DNA of 64,000 bases, taken from assembly GCF_030732845.1 (NCBI RefSeq), contig NZ_JASHKA010000018.1:62001-126000 (forward strand), in the 5' to 3' direction. The notes below the pieces were generated by a model that saw nothing but the letters and a program-made list of their open reading frames with translations, was not told the DNA's origin and searched no databases. Of this stretch, positions 1 to 7,656 are shown piece after piece. Source of the stretch: Roseibium sp. MMSF_3544. Its GTDB lineage: Bacteria; Pseudomonadota; Alphaproteobacteria; Rhizobiales; Stappiaceae. The translations under genes and the position numbers were made by a program. How positions within the stretch are numbered: position 1 is the first letter of the stretch; each line of letters begins with the position of its first letter.

Positions 1-1
1 G

Positions 2-331
2 ACCGGCCTGATCGTATTCCTGCTTCCACTTGTCGTTCTTTATCTGCTGGTCATGATGTTTTGGTCGGCGGTGTCTCGAACAGAAATCAGCCTGGACCAG
101 AAATTGACGAAGAAAAGCATCGTTGTCTCCTTCGTAACGAGTATCGAGCGCTGGAACTGGTCTGAAATCAGGGACTTGCGCAAGACTCACTTTGCCAACC
201 CGGAAAAATGCCGGGTGGTGTTCAAGTACAAAAACAGCATTCGCACACTTGCAAGCAAGATGAGAGACGCTGAAGCCACACAGCTTGTCGACGCGCTTTC
301 CGAGCGGCTGGAGGAGCCCAGAGCAGCATGA
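2..331 (+). CDS. 3' part of an uncharacterised membrane protein gene (5' end outside window)
   Basis: The reading frame is open from the first bases of the window, so only the C-terminal 109 residues are visible. They begin with a strongly hydrophobic stretch (about residues 2-22 of the visible part, ending in LVMMFW), followed by a soluble, strand-rich domain and a final charged helix. The short strands ending in a conserved-looking helix (ATQLVDALSERL) recall bacterial PH-like domains of small membrane proteins; that is an impression, not an identification. The stop codon overlaps the start of the next permease gene (ATGA), so the two are probably co-translated and the protein may be linked to the transporter. 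I do not recognise the gene. Confidence 0.6.
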   Translation, partial: TGLIVFLLPLVVLYLLVMMFWSAVSRTEISLDQKLTKKSIVVSFVTSIERWNWSEIRDLRKTHFANPEKCRVVFKYKNSIRTLASKMRDAEATQLVDALSERLEEPRAA

Positions 332-1251
332 CAGACACAGCCCTCGCTCCTCCCAAAAGTTTCAGCCCCTTTACGGGTCTCATGTCCGGGACTGTCGGAC
401 CCGTCATCGTCGTCGTTTGTGTGATCATCGCCATCTGGTACGTTGCGGCCGTCGCCTTGAATGCAGCCTTTCAGCAGGACACCTATGAGCGTGCCGGGCG
501 AGACGACGTTCCGTTCACCGAATTCGTCGCTGACACGCTCGCACAGGAACGGCCGAAACTGCCGGCGCCGCACCAGGTGGCGGTCGAACTTTGGAACACG
601 ACCGTTGAAAAGAAGATTACCTCCAAACGCTCGCTCATTCACCACTCCACGATCACGCTTTCCTCAACCCTGCTCGGCTTTTTCATCGGCACGTCGCTCG
701 GCATTCTGCTTGCCATCGGAATTGTCCACTCAGGCGTTCTTGAAAAGTCGCTGATGCCTTGGGTGATTTCGTCCCAGACGATCCCGATCCTTGCGATTGC
801 ACCCATGATCATTGTCGTCCTTGGCAACATCGGGGTCACCGGCCTGTTGCCGAAGGCACTCATCTCCACCTATCTCTCCTTCTTTCCGGTCACCGTCGGC
901 ATGGTGAAGGGCCTTCGCTCACCGGAGGTGATCCATATGGATCTGATGCACACCTATTCGGCGACACGCATCCAGACCTTCTGGAAATTACGTCTGCCCT
1001 ATGCCGTGCCTTATCTGTTCACCTCCATGAAAATCGGCATGGCGGCCTCTCTCGTCGGCGCGATCATCGGCGAACTGCCGACGGGTGCAGTGGCCGGTCT
1101 CGGAGCCAGGCTGCTGGCCGGGTCCTATTACGGCCAAACCATCCAGATCTGGTCTGCGTTGTTCATGGCCGCGTTCCTCGCCGGATCTCTCGTTGCCCTG
1201 ATTGGCCTGATGGAAAAACTGACCCTGAAACGCATGGGATTGTCGAGATGA
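328..1251 (+). CDS. ABC transporter permease, SsuC/TauC (BPD_transp_1) type
   Basis: Inner-membrane permease subunit of an ABC importer, 307 aa. A first membrane helix lies at about residues 22-46, followed by a periplasmic stretch, then a block of about five helices from residue 105 to the C-terminus. The cytoplasmic coupling loop (EAA loop), which contacts the ATPase, is visible at about 207-230 (HTYSATRIQTFWKLRLPYAVP). This architecture belongs to the nitrate/sulfonate/taurine/pyrimidine-precursor importer family; the substrate cannot be told from the sequence. The start overlaps the previous stop (ATGA) and the end overlaps the next start (ATGA), so the gene sits in a tight operon. The ATPase and binding protein are not in the window and presumably lie upstream. 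Confidence 0.88.
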   Translation: MTDTALAPPKSFSPFTGLMSGTVGPVIVVVCVIIAIWYVAAVALNAAFQQDTYERAGRDDVPFTEFVADTLAQERPKLPAPHQVAVELWNTTVEKKITSKRSLIHHSTITLSSTLLGFFIGTSLGILLAIGIVHSGVLEKSLMPWVISSQTIPILAIAPMIIVVLGNIGVTGLLPKALISTYLSFFPVTVGMVKGLRSPEVIHMDLMHTYSATRIQTFWKLRLPYAVPYLFTSMKIGMAASLVGAIIGELPTGAVAGLGARLLAGSYYGQTIQIWSALFMAAFLAGSLVALIGLMEKLTLKRMGLSR

Positions 1252-2405
1252 CTGAAGCCGGCACCCGAAAGCGCTTCGACATGGCCACGGCCCTCGCCTG
1301 GTTCGTCGTTGCCATGGTCGTGTTCGGCCTGTTCAGCCCGATCTTCGATCCTGACTACCGGGTCATGGACCTGCCGCGTCTTGCCATCTGTCTGGTCATC
1401 CTGGCCATTGCCGGTGTGCGCTACGAACTTGGTTTCATGCGCAACAGAGTGGGAGATCTTGCACTCGGGATCGTGGCAGCCCTGGCCTCCTGGCTCCTGA
1501 TCGTGACCGCCCAGCTACATGTGGGCAACGCCTCGATTGGCTTTTGGGCACTGACGGCAGCGACCTGGGCCGCAGCGTGGCTCTTCGTCGAACGTTTGGC
1601 GTCCTGGGAAATCCGCTCTCCGTTTTGGCGGCGCGTCACCAACCTCGCCATTCCGGCAGTTTTTGGCGCAACACTGCTGGTCTTGTGGGAACTGATAGTG
1701 ACTGGCGGCGGAGAGCCCGGGATGGGTATTTCCAATGCGCTGTTGCCTTCGCCGTCTGAAATCTGGCTGAGACTGACGTCATCGGGCGAGATCCTCTGGA
1801 AGGACTTTCAGCAAACATTTCTGAAATCAGTGCTGATTGGCTACGCCATTGGATGCGGCAGCGCTTTTGTGGCTGCTATTCTCGTTGACCGGATCCCGTT
1901 CCTGCGCCGGGGACTGCTGCCGATCGGCAATCTGGTTTCCGCGCTGCCCATCATCGGCGTCGCGCCCATCATGGTGATGTGGTTCGGTTTCGATTGGCCG
2001 TCCAAGGCGGCCGTCGTCGTCATCATGACCTTCTTTCCGATGCTGGTGAACACCGTATCGGGGCTGGCGGCCTCCGATGCGATGCAGCGGGATCTGATGC
2101 GCACCTATGCGTCCAGCTACTGGCAAACCCTTTTCAAGCTGCGCCTGCCGATGGCAATGCCCTTCATCTTCAATGCCCTGAAGATCAACTCCACGCTTGC
2201 GCTGATTGGCGCCATCGTCGCCGAATTCTTCGGCTCCCCGATTTCTGGCATGGGATTCAGGATCTCGACGGCCGTCGGGAGCATGGATCTGGACCTTGTC
2301 TGGGCGGAAATCGCGGTCGCCGCCCTGGCCGGGATGCTGTTTTACGGTCTGATCGCACTGCTTGAGCGTGCCGTGACCTTCTGGCACCCATCTGTTCGGG
2401 GTTAA
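1248..2405 (+). CDS. second ABC transporter permease, SsuC/TauC type with extended N-terminal membrane region
   Basis: Permease subunit of 385 aa, likely forming a heterodimer with the preceding permease. The start at 1248 is chosen because it gives an ATGA overlap with the upstream stop; the frame is open much further upstream, but that part overlaps the previous gene. Residues 12-120 contain about four additional hydrophobic helices absent from ordinary SsuC-type subunits, then the canonical permease domain starts near 132, with the EAA-type loop at about 284-307 (MRTYASSYWQTLFKLRLPM). Two different permeases in one operon occur in alphaproteobacterial pyrimidine/hydantoin-type importers, which is one possible assignment; the substrate remains open. 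Confidence 0.86.
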   Translation: MTEAGTRKRFDMATALAWFVVAMVVFGLFSPIFDPDYRVMDLPRLAICLVILAIAGVRYELGFMRNRVGDLALGIVAALASWLLIVTAQLHVGNASIGFWALTAATWAAAWLFVERLASWEIRSPFWRRVTNLAIPAVFGATLLVLWELIVTGGGEPGMGISNALLPSPSEIWLRLTSSGEILWKDFQQTFLKSVLIGYAIGCGSAFVAAILVDRIPFLRRGLLPIGNLVSALPIIGVAPIMVMWFGFDWPSKAAVVVIMTFFPMLVNTVSGLAASDAMQRDLMRTYASSYWQTLFKLRLPMAMPFIFNALKINSTLALIGAIVAEFFGSPISGMGFRISTAVGSMDLDLVWAEIAVAALAGMLFYGLIALLERAVTFWHPSVRG

Positions 2406-2424
2406 ATTGCCTCTCCACTTGTCC

Positions 2425-2455
2425 TCCCGGATATGCCAAAAGGCATAGTCCGGGA
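2425..2455. repeat. extragenic palindrome (REP-like hairpin) in the permease-mazG gap
   Basis: The 170-base gap between the permease gene and mazG contains an almost perfect hairpin: a 13-bp stem (TCCCGGA + TATGCC pairing with GGCATA + TCCGGGA), one bulged G in the right arm and an AAAA loop. The flanking words (GGGATCCAG to the right, and a degenerate counterpart with a GAATGACA end near 2541-2553) resemble dispersed extragenic palindromes common in alphaproteobacteria. No T-run follows, so it is not a typical intrinsic terminator, although it could protect the operon's 3' end. Confidence 0.5.
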
Positions 2456-2575
2456 TCCAGTTTCGCTCAGCAGGTTTGAGTGGATGAGCTTTGCGAAGAT
2501 TTACTGGGTTTTTGCCGGAGTTCATGCCCGCGCAAACGGGTGAGCGAATGACAAGCAAATCAGGACAAATCCTCC

Positions 2576-3400
2576 ATGATACCAAGCCGTGACATCGCCC
2601 GCCTCGTCGAAATCATGGCCGAGTTGAGGACCCCTGTTACCGGGTGCCCCTGGGACCTGGAACAGACCTTTGCAACGATCGCGCCCTACACGTTGGAAGA
2701 GGCTTATGAAGTCGCCGACGCGATTTCAAAAAACGACATGCTTGAACTGCGTGAGGAGCTCGGTGATCTGCTGTTGCAGGTTGTCTACCACGCGCGCATG
2801 GCCGAAGAAGACGATCATTTCGACTTCGGAGATGTGGTTGAAGGCGTCACCAAAAAAATGATCCGCCGCCACCCGCATGTCTTTGGCGACGAACATGGCG
2901 ATAAACCGGAACTGGTCAAAGGTATCTGGGAGCGGATCAAGGAGGAGGAGAAAGCCGAAAAACGAGCGGAAAGAGAAGCGTTGGGTCTGGCCGAAAAAGA
3001 TCGCGGTTTCCTGGACGATGTTCCGACCGCCTTCCCTGCCCTTCAGGAAGCCGACAAGCTGCAACGCCGGGCATCCAAAGTCGGTTTCGACTGGAATGAT
3101 GCGCGCCTCGTGCTCGACAAGATCCGCGAGGAAACAGAGGAACTCGACGAAGAACTCTCAAAAACAACGCCCGACAAGGACAGGATATCCGACGAACTCG
3201 GCGATACCCTGTTTGCGCTGGCCAATCTCGCACGACATCTCGACATCGATCCCGAAGAAGCCTTGAGGCGAACAAACCGGAAATTCCGGCGCCGCTTTGC
3301 CGCGATTGAGGACCATGCAAAGAGCGCCGACACAACTTTGCGAGATATGTCCCTGGACGAGATGGAGGCGGCATGGCAACGGGCAAAAGATCACAGTTGA
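2576..3400 (+). CDS. mazG: nucleoside triphosphate pyrophosphohydrolase MazG
   Basis: Hydrolyses (d)NTPs to the monophosphate and pyrophosphate; a cytoplasmic house-cleaning enzyme. The 274-aa length fits the full-length two-domain MazG of proteobacteria. The N-terminal domain shows the family signature GCPWDLEQT (about 23-31) and the metal-binding acidic clusters EEAYE (41-45) and EELGD (60-64). A second MazG repeat in the C-terminal half carries EETEELDEEL and DELGDTLFALANLARH. MazG commonly lies close to hfq-hflX in this bacterial group, and here it is convergent with that operon across the MFS gene. Start ATG at 2576 follows a poor Shine-Dalgarno sequence. Confidence 0.95.
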   Translation: MIPSRDIARLVEIMAELRTPVTGCPWDLEQTFATIAPYTLEEAYEVADAISKNDMLELREELGDLLLQVVYHARMAEEDDHFDFGDVVEGVTKKMIRRHPHVFGDEHGDKPELVKGIWERIKEEEKAEKRAEREALGLAEKDRGFLDDVPTAFPALQEADKLQRRASKVGFDWNDARLVLDKIREETEELDEELSKTTPDKDRISDELGDTLFALANLARHLDIDPEEALRRTNRKFRRRFAAIEDHAKSADTTLRDMSLDEMEAAWQRAKDHS

Positions 3401-3467
3401 GAGTTGACAGCCTGCGACAGGCTTGCGTTGAATTCGAACGGGTGAGCGAGAGAACCGACGACATCGC

Positions 3468-4754
3468 ATGACAGAACAGCCCTCGGCGCTTGAAAGACGC
3501 AATTTTCCTGTACTGACTGGTCAAAGCACGCTGGCATCGGCTGCCTGGATGATGGCCAGCCCATCCGTTGTGCTGACTTTTCTGGCAGTTGCCCTGGACA
3601 TGCCGATCTTTCTCGTTGGCGCACTTGTCTCTATCCGCCAGACCGCCAGCTCGCTCACGGACATCTTTTTCTTCGACGCAATCGCAAAGATAAAGAACCG
3701 AAAGCGTGCTTTGTCGGTGGCAGATCTCATCCTTGCTCTCTGCTTCGGTGCGACAGTCATCGCCGTTCTCTTCGGCGACAAACTGCAGATCATGATCGTC
3801 TTCATCGTCTGTGTTTTTGTGATGGGCGCGGTGGACGAGATGCAGCAACTGCTCGAAACTGACTTTATCAGCGACAACTTAACGTCTCAGTCGAGACGAA
3901 CGTTCAAATATGCGCAAATGGCCCTTGGCGGCTTGGTCGCGGTCGCCCTGACCTGGATCGCGCACGAGCTGACACTCGAATTGCCGCCGATGCACAGGCA
4001 TTCGATTGTTGTCGCTATCGGCATCACCTGTTTTGCTCTGTCCGCGTTCGCTATTTTGGCCGTGCGGGATCTCACCCCGGCTGACGCCAAGAAAGAACAC
4101 TCAATCCGGTCTCCGCTTAAGGCGCTATCCAACTATTTTGAAAACACAGCCAGCATGATGCGCCAGGGATGGTTCCGGAAATTCATTGCCTTGCGGATGA
4201 TTTTCGCCTGCGTCACGCTTGCGGTTCCGTTCTTTTCTTTGATTTCGGCGGAAGCGCACCACGACTCAAACCGGGGACTGACGGCACTGATAATCTCGTA
4301 TGCGATGGGCTACATCGTCGCCGGTCCTTTATGGGGCGCTTTGAACAAGATTTCGCATCGCCTTGTCATGGTATTGAGCGCCTTGTTGGTCGTCGCTGCA
4401 GGCTCGGTGCTCGCGACAATGCACATTCTCGATCTTGACCACGATGTGAGACTTCATGCAGCAGCTCTCTTTACGGTCACGGTCGCCGTGCGCGGCATCG
4501 TCGCGGTGATAAGTCTCTACTTCATGGATATCGCGCCAAAGGATCAGCGGGTGAACGGTATCGCGGTGGCCCGGTCCTTCGTTCGGATAACCATGATCGG
4601 ACTGTCTGCAACGTTAGCCGCGGTCGCACACCTGCACGAAACCGTGTGGGCGATCATTTTCATTACCTTGCTAAGCATGCTTGCAGCAGCCGTCAGTTTC
4701 CGCCTCACGCGCAAGGACCGGGAAAGTGAATTGGGCTCAGCCCAAACGTCCTAG
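3468..4754 (+). CDS. MFS-type membrane transporter
   Basis: A 428-aa polytopic inner-membrane protein with about twelve hydrophobic segments and a charged cytoplasmic loop near the middle (around residues 205-225, DLTPADAKKEHS), the usual major facilitator arrangement. Basic loop motifs such as KIKNRKRALS (about 78-87) between helices 2 and 3 fit an MFS protein. The substrate is unknown. It lies 67 bases after mazG on the same strand and converges with hflX, so it may be co-transcribed with mazG. Family assignment is moderately sure, function is not. Confidence 0.75.
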   Translation: MTEQPSALERRNFPVLTGQSTLASAAWMMASPSVVLTFLAVALDMPIFLVGALVSIRQTASSLTDIFFFDAIAKIKNRKRALSVADLILALCFGATVIAVLFGDKLQIMIVFIVCVFVMGAVDEMQQLLETDFISDNLTSQSRRTFKYAQMALGGLVAVALTWIAHELTLELPPMHRHSIVVAIGITCFALSAFAILAVRDLTPADAKKEHSIRSPLKALSNYFENTASMMRQGWFRKFIALRMIFACVTLAVPFFSLISAEAHHDSNRGLTALIISYAMGYIVAGPLWGALNKISHRLVMVLSALLVVAAGSVLATMHILDLDHDVRLHAAALFTVTVAVRGIVAVISLYFMDIAPKDQRVNGIAVARSFVRITMIGLSATLAAVAHLHETVWAIIFITLLSMLAAAVSFRLTRKDRESELGSAQTS

Positions 4755-4809
4755 GCGCTTTAGAAAGACCGCGGAGGTGGTTTGGAACGATGACAAGGAA
4801 GCGAGGAAA

Positions 4810-6252
4810 TCAGTCTTCAGTTGTTGTGCGCTGATCATCGTCTTCGGCGGAAACGACAAAGCTTGAAAATGTTTCTCGGAAGGGTCCGCGCTGCTTGTCG
4901 GAAACACGCACATCGGCCGTGACGACGTCTTCCGTGTCGGAACGCTCAAGCACTTCGGACATCTGGTATAACTTTGCCAGAAGCGCGCCGTCGGTGACCG
5001 GCAAGCTCACGGTCAGAATGTCGTCGTTCTGCGCAATGAAAGCATCGATCCTCGCTGCCAGGTGATCGATGCCCGCTCCCGTCAGCGCTGAAAGTGCCAC
5101 TGGTCCCTCTTCGGCAGCCTCTTCGAGCAGCTTGTTCCGGTAGGCTTCATCGAGACAGTCGATCTTGTTCCAGACTTCAATGACCGGCGCGCCTGTTTGG
5201 GCGTCGACGCCAAGGTCTGTCAGCGTTTTTTTCACGTCTTCTGCCTGGGCTTCCGTGTCCGGATGCGAAATATCGCGCACATGCAGGATAAGATCGGCTT
5301 CCAGCACCTCTTCCAGCGTCGCCCGGAAGGCGGCTACCAGATGAGTTGGCAAATCAGAGATGAATCCCACCGTGTCCGACAGGATCACCTCCTTGCCGTG
5401 CGGAAGCGTGACCTTGCGCAGCGTCGGATCAAGGGTCGCAAACAAAAGATCCTTGGCGAAAACGTCAGATTCCGTAAGCCGGTTGAAAAGCGTCGATTTG
5501 CCGGCATTGGTGTAGCCGACAAGCGCGACCACGGGCTGCGGGATTTTTTTGCGTTTTTTCCGGTGCAGGTCCCGCGTCCGGCGGACACTTTCAAGCTGCC
5601 TTTGCAGTGCGATGATACGGTCCTGGATCTGGCGCCTGTCGGCCTCGATCTGGGTTTCGCCCGGACCACCCATGAAGCCGGCGCCACCACGCTGACGCTC
5701 CAGGTGGGTCCAGGAACGCACAAGGCGGCTCTTCTGCCAGGTCAGATGGGCAAGGTCCACCTGAAGCCGGCCTTCTTTCGTCCGTGCCCTGTCGCCGAAA
5801 ATCTCAAGGATAAGCCCGGTTCGGTCGATCACCTTTGTCTTCAGGCGGCGCTCAAGGTTTCTCTGCTGAACCGGGGACAAAGGATGATCAATGACCATCA
5901 GATCAAGATCTTCACTGACGACAATGCCGGCAAGCTCGGACACCTTGCCGTCGCCAAAGAGCGTTCCCGGCTTCGGATTGTTGATCCGGACGATGCCGGA
6001 ATGAATGATTTGAAGATTGATGGCAGCGCTCAGGCCGATGGCTTCATCAAGGCGCGCTTCGGGACTCCGATTTCCGCGCAGCTCCTGCTGGCTGGTCTCG
6101 CCACGCAAGTTCAACACCGGCTCGATAATCATCGCGCGAAAGGGCTGGGGCAGACGATCCACCCCAGTTTCTTTTATTCTAAGCGATTTTTGCCCCGGTT
6201 CTTCGTCACCGTTTGATTTCGAAAAATCGTCCGCGCGAGACTTAGGTTTCAA
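4810..6252 (-). CDS. hflX: GTPase HflX
   Basis: Ribosome-associated GTPase that splits stalled or heat-damaged 70S ribosomes. The N-terminal HflX domain includes the glycine-rich linker GGAGFMGGPGETQIE (about 189-203), followed by the G domain: G1 GYTNAGKS (246-253), G3 DTVGF (293-297), G4 NKID (362-365). I take the TTG at 6252 as start: it follows the hfq stop codon directly and has an AAAAGG Shine-Dalgarno sequence 8 bases upstream, inside hfq. This gives 480 aa with an N-terminal extension of about 40 residues over many homologues; the alternative ATG at 6132 (residue 41) has no visible ribosome-binding site. The gene is the distal member of an hfq-hflX operon. Confidence 0.95.
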   Translation of the reverse strand: MKPKSRADDFSKSNGDEEPGQKSLRIKETGVDRLPQPFRAMIIEPVLNLRGETSQQELRGNRSPEARLDEAIGLSAAINLQIIHSGIVRINNPKPGTLFGDGKVSELAGIVVSEDLDLMVIDHPLSPVQQRNLERRLKTKVIDRTGLILEIFGDRARTKEGRLQVDLAHLTWQKSRLVRSWTHLERQRGGAGFMGGPGETQIEADRRQIQDRIIALQRQLESVRRTRDLHRKKRKKIPQPVVALVGYTNAGKSTLFNRLTESDVFAKDLLFATLDPTLRKVTLPHGKEVILSDTVGFISDLPTHLVAAFRATLEEVLEADLILHVRDISHPDTEAQAEDVKKTLTDLGVDAQTGAPVIEVWNKIDCLDEAYRNKLLEEAAEEGPVALSALTGAGIDHLAARIDAFIAQNDDILTVSLPVTDGALLAKLYQMSEVLERSDTEDVVTADVRVSDKQRGPFRETFSSFVVSAEDDDQRTTTED

Positions 6253-6507
6253 TCAGCCAGCCTTTTCAGCGTTTTCCTCTGCCTGATCAAACAATTGAAC
6301 AGGGCCATTTGGCATAATTGTGGAAATCGCGTGCTTATAGACAAGCTGAGAATGTCCGTCGCGCCGCAATAGGACGCAAAAATTGTCGAACCAGGTCACG
6401 ACGCCCTGCAATTTCACACCGTTGATGAGGAAAATTGTCAGAGGAGTTTTTTGTTTGCGAACGTGATTAAGGAATGTGTCTTGGAGATTTTGTGCGCGCT
6501 CAGCCAT
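6253..6507 (-). CDS. hfq: RNA chaperone Hfq
   Basis: Sm-like hexameric RNA chaperone that pairs small regulatory RNAs with mRNAs. The 84-aa protein shows the Sm1 region ([17 protein letters not shown]) and the diagnostic Sm2 motif YKHAIST, with only a short C-terminal tail as usual in alphaproteobacteria. AGGA lies about 11 bases before the ATG. It is directly followed by hflX with no spacer, so the two are translationally coupled. The leader contains a GC-rich hairpin described separately. Confidence 0.98.
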   Translation of the reverse strand: MAERAQNLQDTFLNHVRKQKTPLTIFLINGVKLQGVVTWFDNFCVLLRRDGHSQLVYKHAISTIMPNGPVQLFDQAEENAEKAG

Positions 6508-6530
6508 CAGTGTTTTTATCCTGTTTTTCC

Positions 6531-6552
6531 CCGGATGCGGCCGAGCATCCGG
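6531..6552 (-). promoter_or_regulatory. GC-rich hairpin in the hfq leader
   Basis: A perfect 8-bp inverted repeat, CCGGATGC/GCATCCGG with a 6-base loop, ends about 24 bases before the hfq start codon and is followed by GGAAAAACAGGA, which includes the ribosome-binding site. Such a structure could influence translation or mRNA stability, for example in Hfq autoregulation, but the sequence alone does not show this. Confidence 0.4.
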
Positions 6553-6693
6553 CGTATCGGCAGCTTACTGTCAAAATCTGTGCAATTTCAAACGATAAGG
6601 TTTGACGTACTGCCCGTTTTTTGCCCACCAAAAGAGCTGTCTGCCTCAACTCTTTTATGTAATCATTTTTCTGGCCAGACAAGGCCAAACGAA

Positions 6694-7557
6694 TCATGCC
6701 GTCTGCAAATCAGTAGCAGTATGGAACAATTCGCGCAATCGGGTTGCAACTGAACCCGGATGACCGTTGCCTATTATCCTGCCGTCCACACGCGTCACCG
6801 GCATTACAAGTGTTGACGCCGCCGTGACAAATGCTTCCTTGGCTTCAAAAGCCTCGTCCAGACTAAACGGCCTTTCTTCAAAGGTCAGCCCTTCTTTTAG
6901 TACAAGATCGAGCACGACTGCGCGGGTAATCCCGCGAAGGATGCCGCTTTCAGCCGGGCGCGTGACCAGAACGCCGTCCTTGGTGACGATCCAGGCGTTC
7001 GTGGAGCCCCCTTCTGTCACGTTGCCATCCGCGTCCAGATACCAGGCTTCCTTGCCACCATTTTCCTTGGCGTGCTGTTTCGCCAGAACATTGGGTAGTA
7101 GCGCCACAGTCTTGATATCGACCCGTGGCCAGCGGTTCTCCGGATAGCTGACAACGGCAATTCCCGTTTCCGCCTGTGCTTTCGCTGCAGCCGGACTGGT
7201 GGACTTCGCAGTCACCACGATCGACGGCGCAACGTCTTCAGACGGAAAGAAATGGTCTCTTTTTGCAACGCCCCTTGTCACCTGAATATAGACAAGGCCA
7301 TCGCGAACCCTGTTACGACGGATGACCTGCCTCAGCACGAACTCAACGGCGCTGCGCGCCATCGGCCAATCGATCTGCAGCTCATTCAGCGACCGGTTCA
7401 GCCTGTCCAAGTGCCGCGGCATGTCGACAATCTTGCCATGCCAGACTTCGCACACCTCATAAACGCCGTCCGCAAACTGATACCCACGGTCTTCGACATG
7501 GACCGCAGCATCGGCGTGCCGCACATATTGGCCGTTTACATAGGCAATCCGGCTCAT
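6694..7557 (-). CDS. D-amino-acid transaminase-like PLP enzyme (class IV aminotransferase)
   Basis: Fold-type IV pyridoxal-phosphate aminotransferase, 287 aa, probably converting D-alanine plus 2-oxoglutarate to pyruvate plus D-glutamate. Expected residues are present: the PLP lysine at about 149 in RVDIKTVALL, and the cofactor-binding glutamate at 182 in TEGGSTN. The ATG at 7557 is chosen because GGAGG (bases 7562-7566) precedes it; an upstream TTG at 7572 would include that ribosome-binding site in the protein. A branched-chain transaminase or 4-amino-4-deoxychorismate lyase is less likely given the DAT-like RGYQFADGVYEV start. It lies between trkA and hfq on the same strand. Confidence 0.88.
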   Translation of the reverse strand: MSRIAYVNGQYVRHADAAVHVEDRGYQFADGVYEVCEVWHGKIVDMPRHLDRLNRSLNELQIDWPMARSAVEFVLRQVIRRNRVRDGLVYIQVTRGVAKRDHFFPSEDVAPSIVVTAKSTSPAAAKAQAETGIAVVSYPENRWPRVDIKTVALLPNVLAKQHAKENGGKEAWYLDADGNVTEGGSTNAWIVTKDGVLVTRPAESGILRGITRAVVLDLVLKEGLTFEERPFSLDEAFEAKEAFVTAASTLVMPVTRVDGRIIGNGHPGSVATRLRELFHTATDLQTA

Positions 7558-7561
7558 GGAA

Positions 7562-7566
7562 CCTCC
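7562..7566 (-). promoter_or_regulatory. Shine-Dalgarno sequence fixing the transaminase start
   Basis: GGAGG on the minus strand, four bases before the ATG at 7557. It decides between that ATG and the in-frame TTG at 7572. Confidence 0.8.
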
Positions 7567-7656
7567 ACACAATTACAAATCCACCCTGCCAGGGCACCTC
7601 AGCAGTTTTGACTGCCCGGTCAATCGAATGCAAGGACAGAAAAGTGACAAACTGAC

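Noticed and set aside
5197-6216. 339-aa open frame on the plus strand opposite hflX
   Set aside because: hflX has all GTPase motifs in order; the opposite frame has a histidine-, glutamine- and arginine-rich composition typical of shadow frames.
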